37,037 nucleotides of DNA from a virus, in the IMG/VR virus record IMGVR_UViG_3300020405_000008, positions 1 to 37,037 of that record, one strand, 5' to 3'. A program made the position numbers and the translations under genes. How positions within the stretch are numbered: the first letter of the stretch is position 1; every line of letters starts with the position of its first letter. A model generated the notes under the pieces. The model saw nothing but the letters and a program-made list of their open reading frames with translations, did no database searches and was not told where the DNA came from. This document shows positions 1-8,277 of the stretch, in pieces.

Positions 1-103
1 AAAAACATCTTGGATCTATTTGTGTAGATAAGCTAACAAGAAAAGATATTAAAAATGTTTTTGGATCTATTTCAAAAAAAACAAAATCACAAGCAAACAA
101 ATT
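1..103. repeat. Contig-end overlap, left copy
   Basis: These 103 bases recur at 36935-37037 with a single difference: G at position 27 against A at 36961. Both copies lie in the same reading frame of the integrase. The contig therefore reads across a circle junction. The mismatch changes one integrase residue (Asp in this copy, Asn in the other) and suggests a population variant or a sequencing error. Confidence 0.95.
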
Positions 104-761
104 TCTTAAATTTATAGTAGCTAGTTTAAATTTTGCTATTGATGAAGAATGTTATGGTATAGAAAATAATATAGCCAGAAGTATAAAAGGTAATCCAGAA
201 AAGAAAATTACTACTAGCTATACCGAAAAAGAAAAGTTAAAAGTATTTAAAAAGCTAAATGAATTAGAAAACTTTGAGCCAGGAAAAATAAGGTCTATAT
301 CTTTTATATGGTTGCTCATACTAACAGGAGCTAGAAAAAGCGAAATAGCAAATGCACAAAGATCTTGGATAAAAGATAATAAAATTGTAATACCTTTTGA
401 CCAATACAAGACAGGTAAAAAAACCGGTAAAGACAGAATTATTTATTTATCAGATCATGCTATGAAAATTATAAATAAAATTATCGAAGTCTGTCCTAAT
501 GAAAAAACAATTACAGGTATAAAATCTCCGGAAAAAACTTGGGATAGAATTAGAAAAGAATGTGATTGTCCGCATTTAAGATTACATGATCTTAGGCACT
601 CATTCGCTACATATTGTTTGTCAGCAGGTTTGGGCCATAGACAAGTAGGAAATTTATTAGGACACCAGAGCTTATCTTCTATGCAAAGATACGGAGAGAT
701 TAGACAAGAAGTTTCTAAAAATAATGTAGAGTTAGCTAACAAGCTGATCTTGCTTAATTAA
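1..761 (+). CDS. int: Tyrosine recombinase (integrase), C-terminal part; continues from 36586
   Basis: This is the catalytic part of a phage integrase that would recombine attP with a bacterial attB. The frame is open from base 3 and joins the fragment at 36586-37037 once the contig is circularised, giving about 369 residues, a normal length. Numbered on the joined protein, the family residues are visible: Arg228 in TGARKSEI, His312 and Arg315 in HDLRHS, His338 in LGHQS and the nucleophile Tyr347 in QRYGEI. A core-binding SAM-like domain precedes them. The last 30 bases overlap the 3' end of the opposing nuclease gene. No att core could be identified. Confidence 0.95.
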   Translation, partial: KHLGSICVDKLTRKDIKNVFGSISKKTKSQANKFLKFIVASLNFAIDEECYGIENNIARSIKGNPEKKITTSYTEKEKLKVFKKLNELENFEPGKIRSISFIWLLILTGARKSEIANAQRSWIKDNKIVIPFDQYKTGKKTGKDRIIYLSDHAMKIINKIIEVCPNEKTITGIKSPEKTWDRIRKECDCPHLRLHDLRHSFATYCLSAGLGHRQVGNLLGHQSLSSMQRYGEIRQEVSKNNVELANKLILLN

Positions 762-1184
762 ATCTAAAGTATATTTTAAAGTTTCTTTTGAGTTTGCGTT
801 TTTAACTTCGTCGTCGTTAAAAGTTATTCTGGTTTTTTTTAAAAAAGGTACAAAGATTATGTTTTTGTAAGGAAGACAAACTAAAGCATAAAGATCTATA
901 TTGTGTGTACCTTTTGTACCATATCTTCTTTCTTTAGTATTGCCACCCCTTCTAATATCCCAACACCAACCGGTCCTATAATGTCTGCCGTTATGTTTAG
1001 ATATATATTTCTTTTTTTTAGTAACAGTTTTTACTTGGCATTTATACAAAATATTTTTGTATTCAAAAACTATATCCGCATGAGATCCGTGTGGCATTGT
1101 AACTAGATCTGATCCAAACGAGTAAAGAAAGGAAGCTGTTAAATGTTCTCCGCATTTCCCAACTCTTTCTGTAGGGCAGGGCAT
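732..1184 (-). CDS. PD-(D/E)XK-type endonuclease, possibly homing endonuclease-like
   Basis: This 150-residue protein is the last gene of the late operon. Its start overlaps the stop of the large ejection protein. Residues 12-52 show a restriction-endonuclease-fold pattern: Glu13, then GSHADIVFEYKN with Asp37, then the strand CQVKT with Gln50 and Lys52. The spacing resembles free-standing PD-(D/E)XK enzymes such as the I-Ssp6803I group and some Holliday-junction resolvases. A lysine-rich segment follows. The family assignment is by motif only. A role in DNA processing or as a selfish endonuclease is inference. The 3' end overlaps the opposing integrase gene by 30 bases. Confidence 0.65.
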   Translation of the reverse strand: MPCPTERVGKCGEHLTASFLYSFGSDLVTMPHGSHADIVFEYKNILYKCQVKTVTKKKKYISKHNGRHYRTGWCWDIRRGGNTKERRYGTKGTHNIDLYALVCLPYKNIIFVPFLKKTRITFNDDEVKNANSKETLKYTLDLIKQDQLVS

Positions 1185-4100
1185 TAATCCGTACTACGCT
1201 GTTCTTTCTCCCATTCCTTTCTCCAAGAAGGACTATATACCGGACTGTTTTCATCATACATGATAGCGTCAAGAGTCATTTGCCTTGCATTTTTTCTAAG
1301 CTCTCCCATTAATTGTTCAAATGCTTCCCTTCTAAATCTTGGTGGATCATTAGTAGAAAATGTTGTAATTAATGCTTCAAACTCCGATCTAGCGTTCATA
1401 AGATCTAATCTATCTAACATATATTCGTATTGTTTTTCGTTTAATTCTATTCCGTCTAATTTTCTATTCATTTTGCCTGGAAAATAATTTGCGTCAGCAA
1501 AAGCAGTTAATATGGGATCTGGTTCTGCTGATCCAACAGTTACAGGAGAAAAGACCTGCACACCTTGTTTTCTTCTTAACATTTTTTCTCCAAAAATATT
1601 TCTTCTAATAGGCATACCTTTATTGCTAAAGAAAGGCAGGTCGTCCATTATTTTATCTAGTGCTTGTCTGCTATCTCTTAAATACGGATCATTAACATCA
1701 TTAATGTTTCTAAACATTGTAGGCACAAAAGATCCCAAGAAATTATTTACATAAGTTTCTATACCTGTAGGAGTTTCTGAGTCTATAGCACTTACTAAAT
1801 CTGTAATACCTCTAAAGAAAGTTTTATCAGTTAAGTTTCTTTGTAAAGAATTAGTTAATCCTATTACCATATCAAACAAAAGAGTTCCCAACTTGTCCTG
1901 TAATAACTTTCCGTCTTCTCCGTAAAATTCTGGATTTCTATAAATTTCGTCCATTATTTGTTGCACATCAGCGGCAATTCCAAAAATCATAGCAGTAGGT
2001 TCAAACCTAAAAAACTCATAACTTTTGCCGTCTGATGTTTTAAATGAATAAGGAACATTAGATCTGTCTTGAAGCCATAATCTTCTTTCTTGTCTGTCTA
2101 TAGGCCCACCACCAACAATCTTTCCTTCTGACGCTAAATCATAAGCTAAATATGCCAAACCGGTTCCTAAAAGCGTTCTTGCTATTGCCGCATCTCGTTC
2201 AGCTCCTTGTTTTCTAAAGGCATTTACAACACCGGCAGGAGATCTTTCTAAATAATATTTAACAATATTTACCGGAGTTCTTACAAAAGGCACTACAAAT
2301 TTAAGAGCTTTTAATGGGCCGTTTAATTGTCTTTGAAAACTTCTTCCGGTAGGACCAAGATTGTTTGTAAATGTTTGATAGCGTCCTCGTTCTAATGCAA
2401 TTTCTTCAAAGTCTTTGCCTAGAACACCTGCTGTCGGATTTTTTCTGTGATCCATGACAAGACTATTTACTCTTTTCATAAATTTTATAGGATCTTTAAT
2501 TCCTTCTTTTCCCGCTATATCGAAGGCCTTGCCATAAACATTTTGATTGTAAGCTAGTTGTTTAAAAAACACATCTCCTGCTAATAAACCTCTGCCTGGC
2601 AATCTAATAGTATCTCCAATAATATCGTAACCAAAAACTTTTAATTTTGTATTGATTGATTTTTGCCTAGCTAATTCTAATTTTGTATTTGGATCTTTTA
2701 CTAAATCTGGATTGTAAAGTACTTTACCCGCTGTTTTTAAAGCATCTCTTAATCCATAAATAGTAGCAAAAGCGGTACCATTTGCTTCTGAAAAAGAGAG
2801 TCTTCTATCAGGATCTTTTCTTCTACCTGCTGAAATTGCCGCTTGAGCATACGCTTCTACAGGCCTAAAACCCGCTACTATGGCATTACTACCAAAATTT
2901 ACTGCTTGTGTAGGAATACCAGAAAGCAAAGCATTTATCCAAAATTCTTGTGCCATGTCTAAAATAGTTGGCGGTCTTACTGCACTTTGAGCATTAATAG
3001 CAATTTGTTCTGGAGTTTCTAATTTGGCCGCATTTCTTATTCTTGCTTCTATACTTCGCATACCTCTATCAGCAATCTCTCTCTGATTAACAATATCATC
3101 TACAAATTCTCTAGCTTGTTTTGGTGTTAAATTATCAACATCATATTTAAAAGAGTTTAGTAATTGACCTGCATAAGAAGTTTCTCCAACAAGTCTTTCT
3201 CCTACAGCTCCCAGATCCATTTCTAATAATTGAAAATTGTATAATTGTTTGTTAGAAGGCGTTTCTCCTGCATCAAACAATATAGTTAATTCATCTCCTA
3301 ATTCTTTTACTTGTTTTGCTAAATACTGCAACATCATTCTAGCGGCCATAAGTTCTTGCGGAGTAAATTTTATATTTTTAGGAGCATTAATAAATTTATC
3401 TATAGTCAATCCGGTAGTTAAAGCATCTTCTCTTAACAATTTTCCGTCAGGACCAAATTGCATTTGATTTCTAGCTTTAATCCAATCTCCATTTTTTATG
3501 GCCTGTCTAGTTAGAGCTTGTATATCTCCTTTAGAAAAATCATATTTTTCTAAATTAATATTTACTACTTTTTTAGGATCTCCAGGATCAAAGTCTGGCG
3601 GTGGCCCGTCGTCTGATCTAGGTGGTGGTGGCGGTCCAGGCGGAACATCAGGCCCTTCTCCTAATGACAATCCTTTATCTCCTCTTAAATTAGCAGGAAC
3701 AAGTGTTTTTAAAGCAGTTACTATTGGATCATCTGGCTCAAATCTTTCAGTAGTATTTTTTACAAAATTATCAATAACTTCGTCTAATTGTGCGTCTGTC
3801 AGTTCATCTGGATCAAAACCCAAGTCATTAATAAGTCTTCTTTCTTGATCTATGCCTTCTAATAATTGTTCGTATTCTAATAATTTAAGATCATCTTTTG
3901 GACTTGGAGCATCTTCTGCTATTAGTCTTGTTAAAAGCTCTTGTGCGTTTTCTTTGCCTGATGAGTCAAAAGCATCAAAAGGTACGCCTTCGTCCCTATA
4001 CAATCCGCTTAGTTCATAACCCCTTCGATCAAATTCTTCTGCAAGATCTGCCCAAAATTGAGAGTCTAAAACTGCACTTTCTTCCCTTTCTTCTCTTTGA

Positions 4101-5545
4101 AATTTTTGATTTTCTGTTTCGTATCTTGTGTCATAGTCTTTCTTTTTTATGTAAGCTAGACTTGGTTTTCCGTTTTTGTCAGTCAAACCTAAAGACTCTC
4201 CTATTTCGCCCATTTTTAATTGAGCATAAGTAAAAGGTTTTATTTGTCTTAAAATTTCTTTAGCAGTAGTTACTTTAGGATAATCTGGCTCTTGTAGTCT
4301 ATTGGTTGTAGGACTATCTGGTAGTTTTTTTGCTTTAAATTTTTGAAAATCTCTATTAGCTCTAATTTTAATTTTTGTAATTTCATCTGCTAAAAATTGT
4401 TTATTTAATGTTGGATCTTCAAACTTAAAAGCAGGATCAATGTCAGATCTAAACAAACGAGCATATCTTTCAAAAAGATTTTTAAATTTCTTACTATAAT
4501 CTCTAGTATCTAAAAATTTATTAAATTCAACATCATCTGGCCCATATACTTCTTTTTCTAAATATTTATTTGTATCTGAAACATCTACATCTAAAGATCC
4601 GTCTTCTCTATAAACAGGAGTATCTAATTTTTTTTCGTTTATAATTTTTTCTGATTGGCTAGTAGGCGGTTCTTCTGGCAATCTAGGACCAACAAATTCT
4701 TCTTCAAAGATTTGTTCTTTTTTTATTTTGTCAGCTATCTTTGCTTCTTGCTGTTTAACAGATCTAATATCAAAAGCTCTGCCTAAAAAACCAACAATAG
4801 GACTAAGAAGCGATCCTAAACCCGCTCCTTCTATAGCCATTTTAAATCTACTTTGAGCTACAGAGTCGTCTGGATCTGCTTTTAAATATTCAGCTACAGG
4901 GCCAACAACAAAAACATCTGGGCCAAAAGTATCATATAAAAGATTAGATAACCTTTCTTCTTCTGGATCAAAAGAAGTTTGTTCAGCAATACTACCTATA
5001 GTTCCATATCTTACAACATCAGATACAGCTCTATCCGCTATGTCTTTAACAGCTCCTACTTTATCAGTTTTGTAACCAGGAACCATAAGTCTATTATATA
5101 AACCTCTTAAAAAAGCAGGGCCTTGCGTTGTGGCGATTTGAGTACCTCTTATTGCTTTATCAAAACCAATAAAATCAGGAAGAAACTGAATAATATCTCT
5201 AGCAAAAGATCCGCCAAAATAAGTTGGTTCTGGTATTTCTGGTAATCCGTCTTCTCCATAAAGTCTTTTATTCACAGCATTTACTAATTGCATTTGTGTT
5301 ATGGGATTATTAATACCTGGAGCTAAAACATCACGATCTCCTATTTCAGCTATGTCTTCTATAGTGTTAAGTTTGGCTTGTGCAGAGTCCCTTAATCCAC
5401 CGAAAACTGTTCTATAAAAATTAGATAAAGGGCCAGGATTTACGGGATTTGTTTCTTGCTCGATTTGAGCTTGTTCTTCTATATTTGTTACGGGGATTTC
5501 TGAAACTTCAAGATTTCCTTCTAGCCAATCTTCATAAGCTCCCAT
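1184..5545 (-). CDS. Giant internal virion / DNA-ejection protein (1453 aa)
   Basis: This is the largest gene, encoding 1453 residues at the end of the virion gene cluster, where P22- and T7-like phages keep their ejection proteins. The N-terminal half is hydrophilic, with a Pro/Asp/Gly-rich linker near residues 635-655 (five prolines in a row). The C-terminal half contains segments such as FVVPFVRTPVNIVKYYLE and Gly/Ala-rich stretches that could insert in membranes. I see no lysozyme, transglycosylase or peptidase motif. The role follows from size and position: packaged in the capsid and delivered into the host envelope with the DNA. It is followed immediately by the small nuclease gene. Confidence 0.7.
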   Translation of the reverse strand: MGAYEDWLEGNLEVSEIPVTNIEEQAQIEQETNPVNPGPLSNFYRTVFGGLRDSAQAKLNTIEDIAEIGDRDVLAPGINNPITQMQLVNAVNKRLYGEDGLPEIPEPTYFGGSFARDIIQFLPDFIGFDKAIRGTQIATTQGPAFLRGLYNRLMVPGYKTDKVGAVKDIADRAVSDVVRYGTIGSIAEQTSFDPEEERLSNLLYDTFGPDVFVVGPVAEYLKADPDDSVAQSRFKMAIEGAGLGSLLSPIVGFLGRAFDIRSVKQQEAKIADKIKKEQIFEEEFVGPRLPEEPPTSQSEKIINEKKLDTPVYREDGSLDVDVSDTNKYLEKEVYGPDDVEFNKFLDTRDYSKKFKNLFERYARLFRSDIDPAFKFEDPTLNKQFLADEITKIKIRANRDFQKFKAKKLPDSPTTNRLQEPDYPKVTTAKEILRQIKPFTYAQLKMGEIGESLGLTDKNGKPSLAYIKKKDYDTRYETENQKFQREEREESAVLDSQFWADLAEEFDRRGYELSGLYRDEGVPFDAFDSSGKENAQELLTRLIAEDAPSPKDDLKLLEYEQLLEGIDQERRLINDLGFDPDELTDAQLDEVIDNFVKNTTERFEPDDPIVTALKTLVPANLRGDKGLSLGEGPDVPPGPPPPPRSDDGPPPDFDPGDPKKVVNINLEKYDFSKGDIQALTRQAIKNGDWIKARNQMQFGPDGKLLREDALTTGLTIDKFINAPKNIKFTPQELMAARMMLQYLAKQVKELGDELTILFDAGETPSNKQLYNFQLLEMDLGAVGERLVGETSYAGQLLNSFKYDVDNLTPKQAREFVDDIVNQREIADRGMRSIEARIRNAAKLETPEQIAINAQSAVRPPTILDMAQEFWINALLSGIPTQAVNFGSNAIVAGFRPVEAYAQAAISAGRRKDPDRRLSFSEANGTAFATIYGLRDALKTAGKVLYNPDLVKDPNTKLELARQKSINTKLKVFGYDIIGDTIRLPGRGLLAGDVFFKQLAYNQNVYGKAFDIAGKEGIKDPIKFMKRVNSLVMDHRKNPTAGVLGKDFEEIALERGRYQTFTNNLGPTGRSFQRQLNGPLKALKFVVPFVRTPVNIVKYYLERSPAGVVNAFRKQGAERDAAIARTLLGTGLAYLAYDLASEGKIVGGGPIDRQERRLWLQDRSNVPYSFKTSDGKSYEFFRFEPTAMIFGIAADVQQIMDEIYRNPEFYGEDGKLLQDKLGTLLFDMVIGLTNSLQRNLTDKTFFRGITDLVSAIDSETPTGIETYVNNFLGSFVPTMFRNINDVNDPYLRDSRQALDKIMDDLPFFSNKGMPIRRNIFGEKMLRRKQGVQVFSPVTVGSAEPDPILTAFADANYFPGKMNRKLDGIELNEKQYEYMLDRLDLMNARSEFEALITTFSTNDPPRFRREAFEQLMGELRKNARQMTLDAIMYDENSPVYSPSWRKEWEKEQRSTD

Positions 5546-5557
5546 AATGAAATACCA

Positions 5558-6646
5558 TTATCTAAGTCTTTCAAAGAAAGATCTTTGACTTGCAAAATTC
5601 AAAGCATCTCTTTCTGACTCAGTAACAAAAGATCCATTTATGTATCTATTTAAATTATCATCTCCTGTTGTAGTTTGTCTTCGTAGCAAACTATTAAAAT
5701 CAGTTTTTGATTTTTCGTTTTTTACATATTCGTCATAAGTAGTTTTACTCAATATATCTTTTATCATTTTGCCTTCTGCATCATCTGAAAATTTATTAAG
5801 ATTTTGTTGTAAAAAATTAAATGCGTTTGGACTTATTGTACTGGTTAAAACATAGTTATTTAATACATCTTCTGGTTCGTTGCCTTTTGCTTCTCTATTT
5901 CCGTATTGTAAAGCTACAGCATCATTATTCATAATAGCATTTAATCGTGAGTCTGAAAGAGTAGGATCATTTGGAGCTTGTGATCTTGCAAATGCTATTA
6001 TTGAAGCTCTATCCTGGTCTTTTAGCATTTGTGAGTTCATCAAATTTGTTTTGTATTGCATATCTAACATTTGCATAAGTTTTTTTGCGTCCATAGCATT
6101 TGGATCTTTGCCTTGTAAAGCTAAGCCAAACCTTCTTACTTTATCAAATGCTTCCCTTCTTTTAGCAAGTTTATTTTCTCTTTTATCAACAGCTCCTATA
6201 GTTTTTTCAAGATTGTCTGCTACAGCATTTTTGTTAATGTTTGTTCCCATAAGAATATTAGCCGACGCATTATTAGGATTTACACCGCTCATTAATGCAC
6301 TATAAGATTTTGTAACACCAGGTCTAGCAAAAATATCAGGTGTCATAGTAGGGTTTATAGTATTTCTAGGATCTGTTGTCATAGCTATATCTAATTCTGT
6401 TGCTAATTTTCTTCTTTGATTTTGTGGATCATACATACTTCCTTCTTGTGGCGGTATAAAAGTAGCATTAGTTGTTGGCTCTGGATTTGCAAAAGTGTTG
6501 CCAAATAAAACACTATTTCTCATTTTTAAAGCATCTTCTCCTTGTTGAATTCTTTTTCTGTGATTTCGAAAATCTGCAATCATATCTGGAGTAAGATAGT
6601 CCATATTAGCAATAGTAAGCATATCTTTAAATTTAGGATCTATCAT
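5558..6646 (-). CDS. Probable internal virion / ejection protein (362 aa)
   Basis: The protein has 362 residues, is rich in Asn, Gln, Met and Ala, and is predicted mostly helical. It has no membrane segment or enzyme motif that I recognise. Its start overlaps the stop of the 301-residue gene upstream, and it is followed after 12 bases by the giant 1453-residue gene. Three consecutive genes of this kind (301, 362 and 1453 residues) after the gp10-like tail gene match the three ejection proteins of P22-like phages in number and place. Function is inferred from synteny, not from sequence similarity. Confidence 0.6.
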   Translation of the reverse strand: MIDPKFKDMLTIANMDYLTPDMIADFRNHRKRIQQGEDALKMRNSVLFGNTFANPEPTTNATFIPPQEGSMYDPQNQRRKLATELDIAMTTDPRNTINPTMTPDIFARPGVTKSYSALMSGVNPNNASANILMGTNINKNAVADNLEKTIGAVDKRENKLAKRREAFDKVRRFGLALQGKDPNAMDAKKLMQMLDMQYKTNLMNSQMLKDQDRASIIAFARSQAPNDPTLSDSRLNAIMNNDAVALQYGNREAKGNEPEDVLNNYVLTSTISPNAFNFLQQNLNKFSDDAEGKMIKDILSKTTYDEYVKNEKSKTDFNSLLRRQTTTGDDNLNRYINGSFVTESERDALNFASQRSFFERLR

Positions 6647-7551
6647 TAGCTACCGCCACCGCCACCGCTTCCACCTAAGCCGCCTATTCCTGTTAATAAA
6701 GCTCCAATATCTGATAGAGATATTCCTTTAGAGCTACTTGTTCTGGTTCTACCGATTACGCTTGGACTAATTTGACCAGAAGCCGCCGCTAAAATTCCTA
6801 ATCTTTCTAGTGGTATATTTCTTTCTTCGTCAAATCTAGCTATATCTGCATCTATTAGTTGTTGGTCTAATCCCCTTCTTCTTGTTCCGAAATCATCTGA
6901 TAAATTAAGCAAGTTGTATTGATCTGCTAGTAAATCATTTAATAAACCAGATCTTCTATCTAAATTTTGAGCATAAAGATCAGCTCCAATTCTTCTGGAT
7001 TGATCTATTCTGTTTGTATCTGCTTCTAATCTATCCATAGCTCTATCAAAAGCAGACTCTCTTACTCCTGCTATTGTTTTAAGCATTTCTTCGTCTAAGG
7101 CCCTAGTGCCTTCTTGTTCAAAAATAGCAGATCTATTTCCGCCAAAAGCTCCGCTATTGATTGCATCATCTTGAATTTTTTGAACACGCATATCTCTTAC
7201 TCTGTCAAAATCATCAACAATAGTATTAATAAGTGGATTAGTAAATCTGTTTTCATAGGCGGTCATGTTCCCTTCTAACAAAGAAGCCGGATTGTAAGAA
7301 GGAGCATCTAAACCAATCATTTCCATTAAATTAGTTCTTGGATCATAAGCCATAGAAGTACCAAAAAGTCTTCTAGCTTCTGCTTCTGCTTCTATTTCTG
7401 CCGGAGTTAATCCTGCTACTCTATTACCAGAATATACAGACATATCTGCTCCTGCGGCTATTTGACCAAGATCAGAAGCATCTACATATAAATCTTCTAA
7501 ATAAGAAGGGACATTTGCGGTTTCTGTTTCTTTGCTTTTGCTTAAACTCAT
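6646..7551 (-). CDS. Probable internal virion / ejection protein (301 aa)
   Basis: The protein has 301 residues. The central part (about residues 90-250) is rich in Asp/Glu and Arg and looks like long helices. The C-terminus ends in a glycine tract (GGLGGSGGGGGS). The gene overlaps its upstream neighbour by four bases and abuts the 362-residue gene, so the three are probably translationally coupled. No catalytic motif is visible. Position in the cluster suggests an ejection or core protein. The glycine tail could be a flexible linker in the capsid. Confidence 0.6.
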   Translation of the reverse strand: MSLSKSKETETANVPSYLEDLYVDASDLGQIAAGADMSVYSGNRVAGLTPAEIEAEAEARRLFGTSMAYDPRTNLMEMIGLDAPSYNPASLLEGNMTAYENRFTNPLINTIVDDFDRVRDMRVQKIQDDAINSGAFGGNRSAIFEQEGTRALDEEMLKTIAGVRESAFDRAMDRLEADTNRIDQSRRIGADLYAQNLDRRSGLLNDLLADQYNLLNLSDDFGTRRRGLDQQLIDADIARFDEERNIPLERLGILAAASGQISPSVIGRTRTSSSKGISLSDIGALLTGIGGLGGSGGGGGS

Positions 7552-7928
7552 AATGTTTTTGTTAAAATAAAATCTCTTTTAAAACCTAAATGTTTTATTT
7601 TTCTATACCAACCTGGTCTGCCACCACCCATAAGTTTTGAACAACCTATAGCTCTAGCAAAAACCTCTATCTGTTCTATTATACCTTCTATTTCGTCATA
7701 TTTACCACCTGCAAAAAGCAAGTTATATACTCTTTCTTGCGGTAAATTTACTAATTCAGTAATCATGGCAGAGTTTTTTCCAGGCCATAAATGAAAAAAC
7801 CCATGTCTTATTTTATCTTCTATATCGTCTATAGTATAAGATTGTTGATATTTTATAGCAGGTTCTATAATTGGCTTACAATGGTCCCAATAAACTTCCC
7901 ATTCTTCTTTTTTAATCTCCTTTTCCAT
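7548..7928 (-). CDS. Small GNAT-like (acetyltransferase-like) protein
   Basis: The protein has 126 residues. The C-terminal half has an order typical of a GNAT fold: a helix with IEQIEVFARAIGCSKL, then GGGRPGWYRKIKHLGFKR, resembling the motif A/B region of phage acetyltransferase-like proteins found in tail gene clusters. The classical acetyl-CoA loop Q/RxxGxG/A is not clear, so catalysis is unproven. The gene overlaps both neighbours and is part of the virion operon, which hints at a structural or core-associated role. Confidence in the fold is moderate, in activity low. Confidence 0.55.
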   Translation of the reverse strand: MEKEIKKEEWEVYWDHCKPIIEPAIKYQQSYTIDDIEDKIRHGFFHLWPGKNSAMITELVNLPQERVYNLLFAGGKYDEIEGIIEQIEVFARAIGCSKLMGGGRPGWYRKIKHLGFKRDFILTKTL

Positions 7929-8277
7929 ACTCTACTAAACTAACAAAAACATTAATATTTGCATGGCTAACTTGTATTTTTAATGATTGTGCTGATTTTA
8001 AAACAAGATCTCTACTTAACAATTCAACAGTACCATTTGCCGATATATCTTTTTGTTTGAATAAAAAATGATTAGCAGATCCGGTAGTTACTACAAGATC
8101 TATAGTAGTTGCTTGACCATTATCATCTCCTACTAAAATAGACTCTATAACAGCAAAATCAAATTCAGTAGTACCTGGAGCTGTATATATTGTTTCAAAT
8201 GTTCCTGTGTTAGAAACATCTAATTTTGCATTTGTTACATTTTGTATGTATTGATTTTTACTAGCAGGTTGTATCAT
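7912..8277 (-). CDS. Small beta-rich virion-associated protein (121 aa)
   Basis: The protein has 121 residues with alternating hydrophobic strands: TGTFETIYTAPG, FDFAVIESILVGDD, ATTIDLVVTTGSAN, LKIQVSHANINVFVSLVEY. This pattern suggests a compact beta-sandwich, as in small tail or head-decoration proteins. It starts four bases inside the end of the gp10-like gene and overlaps the start of the GNAT-like gene by 17 bases. I do not recognise a named family. A structural role is inferred from fold pattern and operon position. Confidence 0.6.
   Translation of the reverse strand: MIQPASKNQYIQNVTNAKLDVSNTGTFETIYTAPGTTEFDFAVIESILVGDDNGQATTIDLVVTTGSANHFLFKQKDISANGTVELLSRDLVLKSAQSLKIQVSHANINVFVSLVEYGKGD

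Noticed and set aside
1-103. True direct terminal repeats of a T7-like genome
   Set aside because: The repeat lies within the integrase reading frame, has one mismatch, and terminase and portal are P22-like. An assembly overlap of a circular map is simpler.
3498-4233. Plus-strand frames opposite the giant ejection protein
   Set aside because: They have no coupled start sites, odd composition, and lie fully inside a well-supported gene on the other strand.
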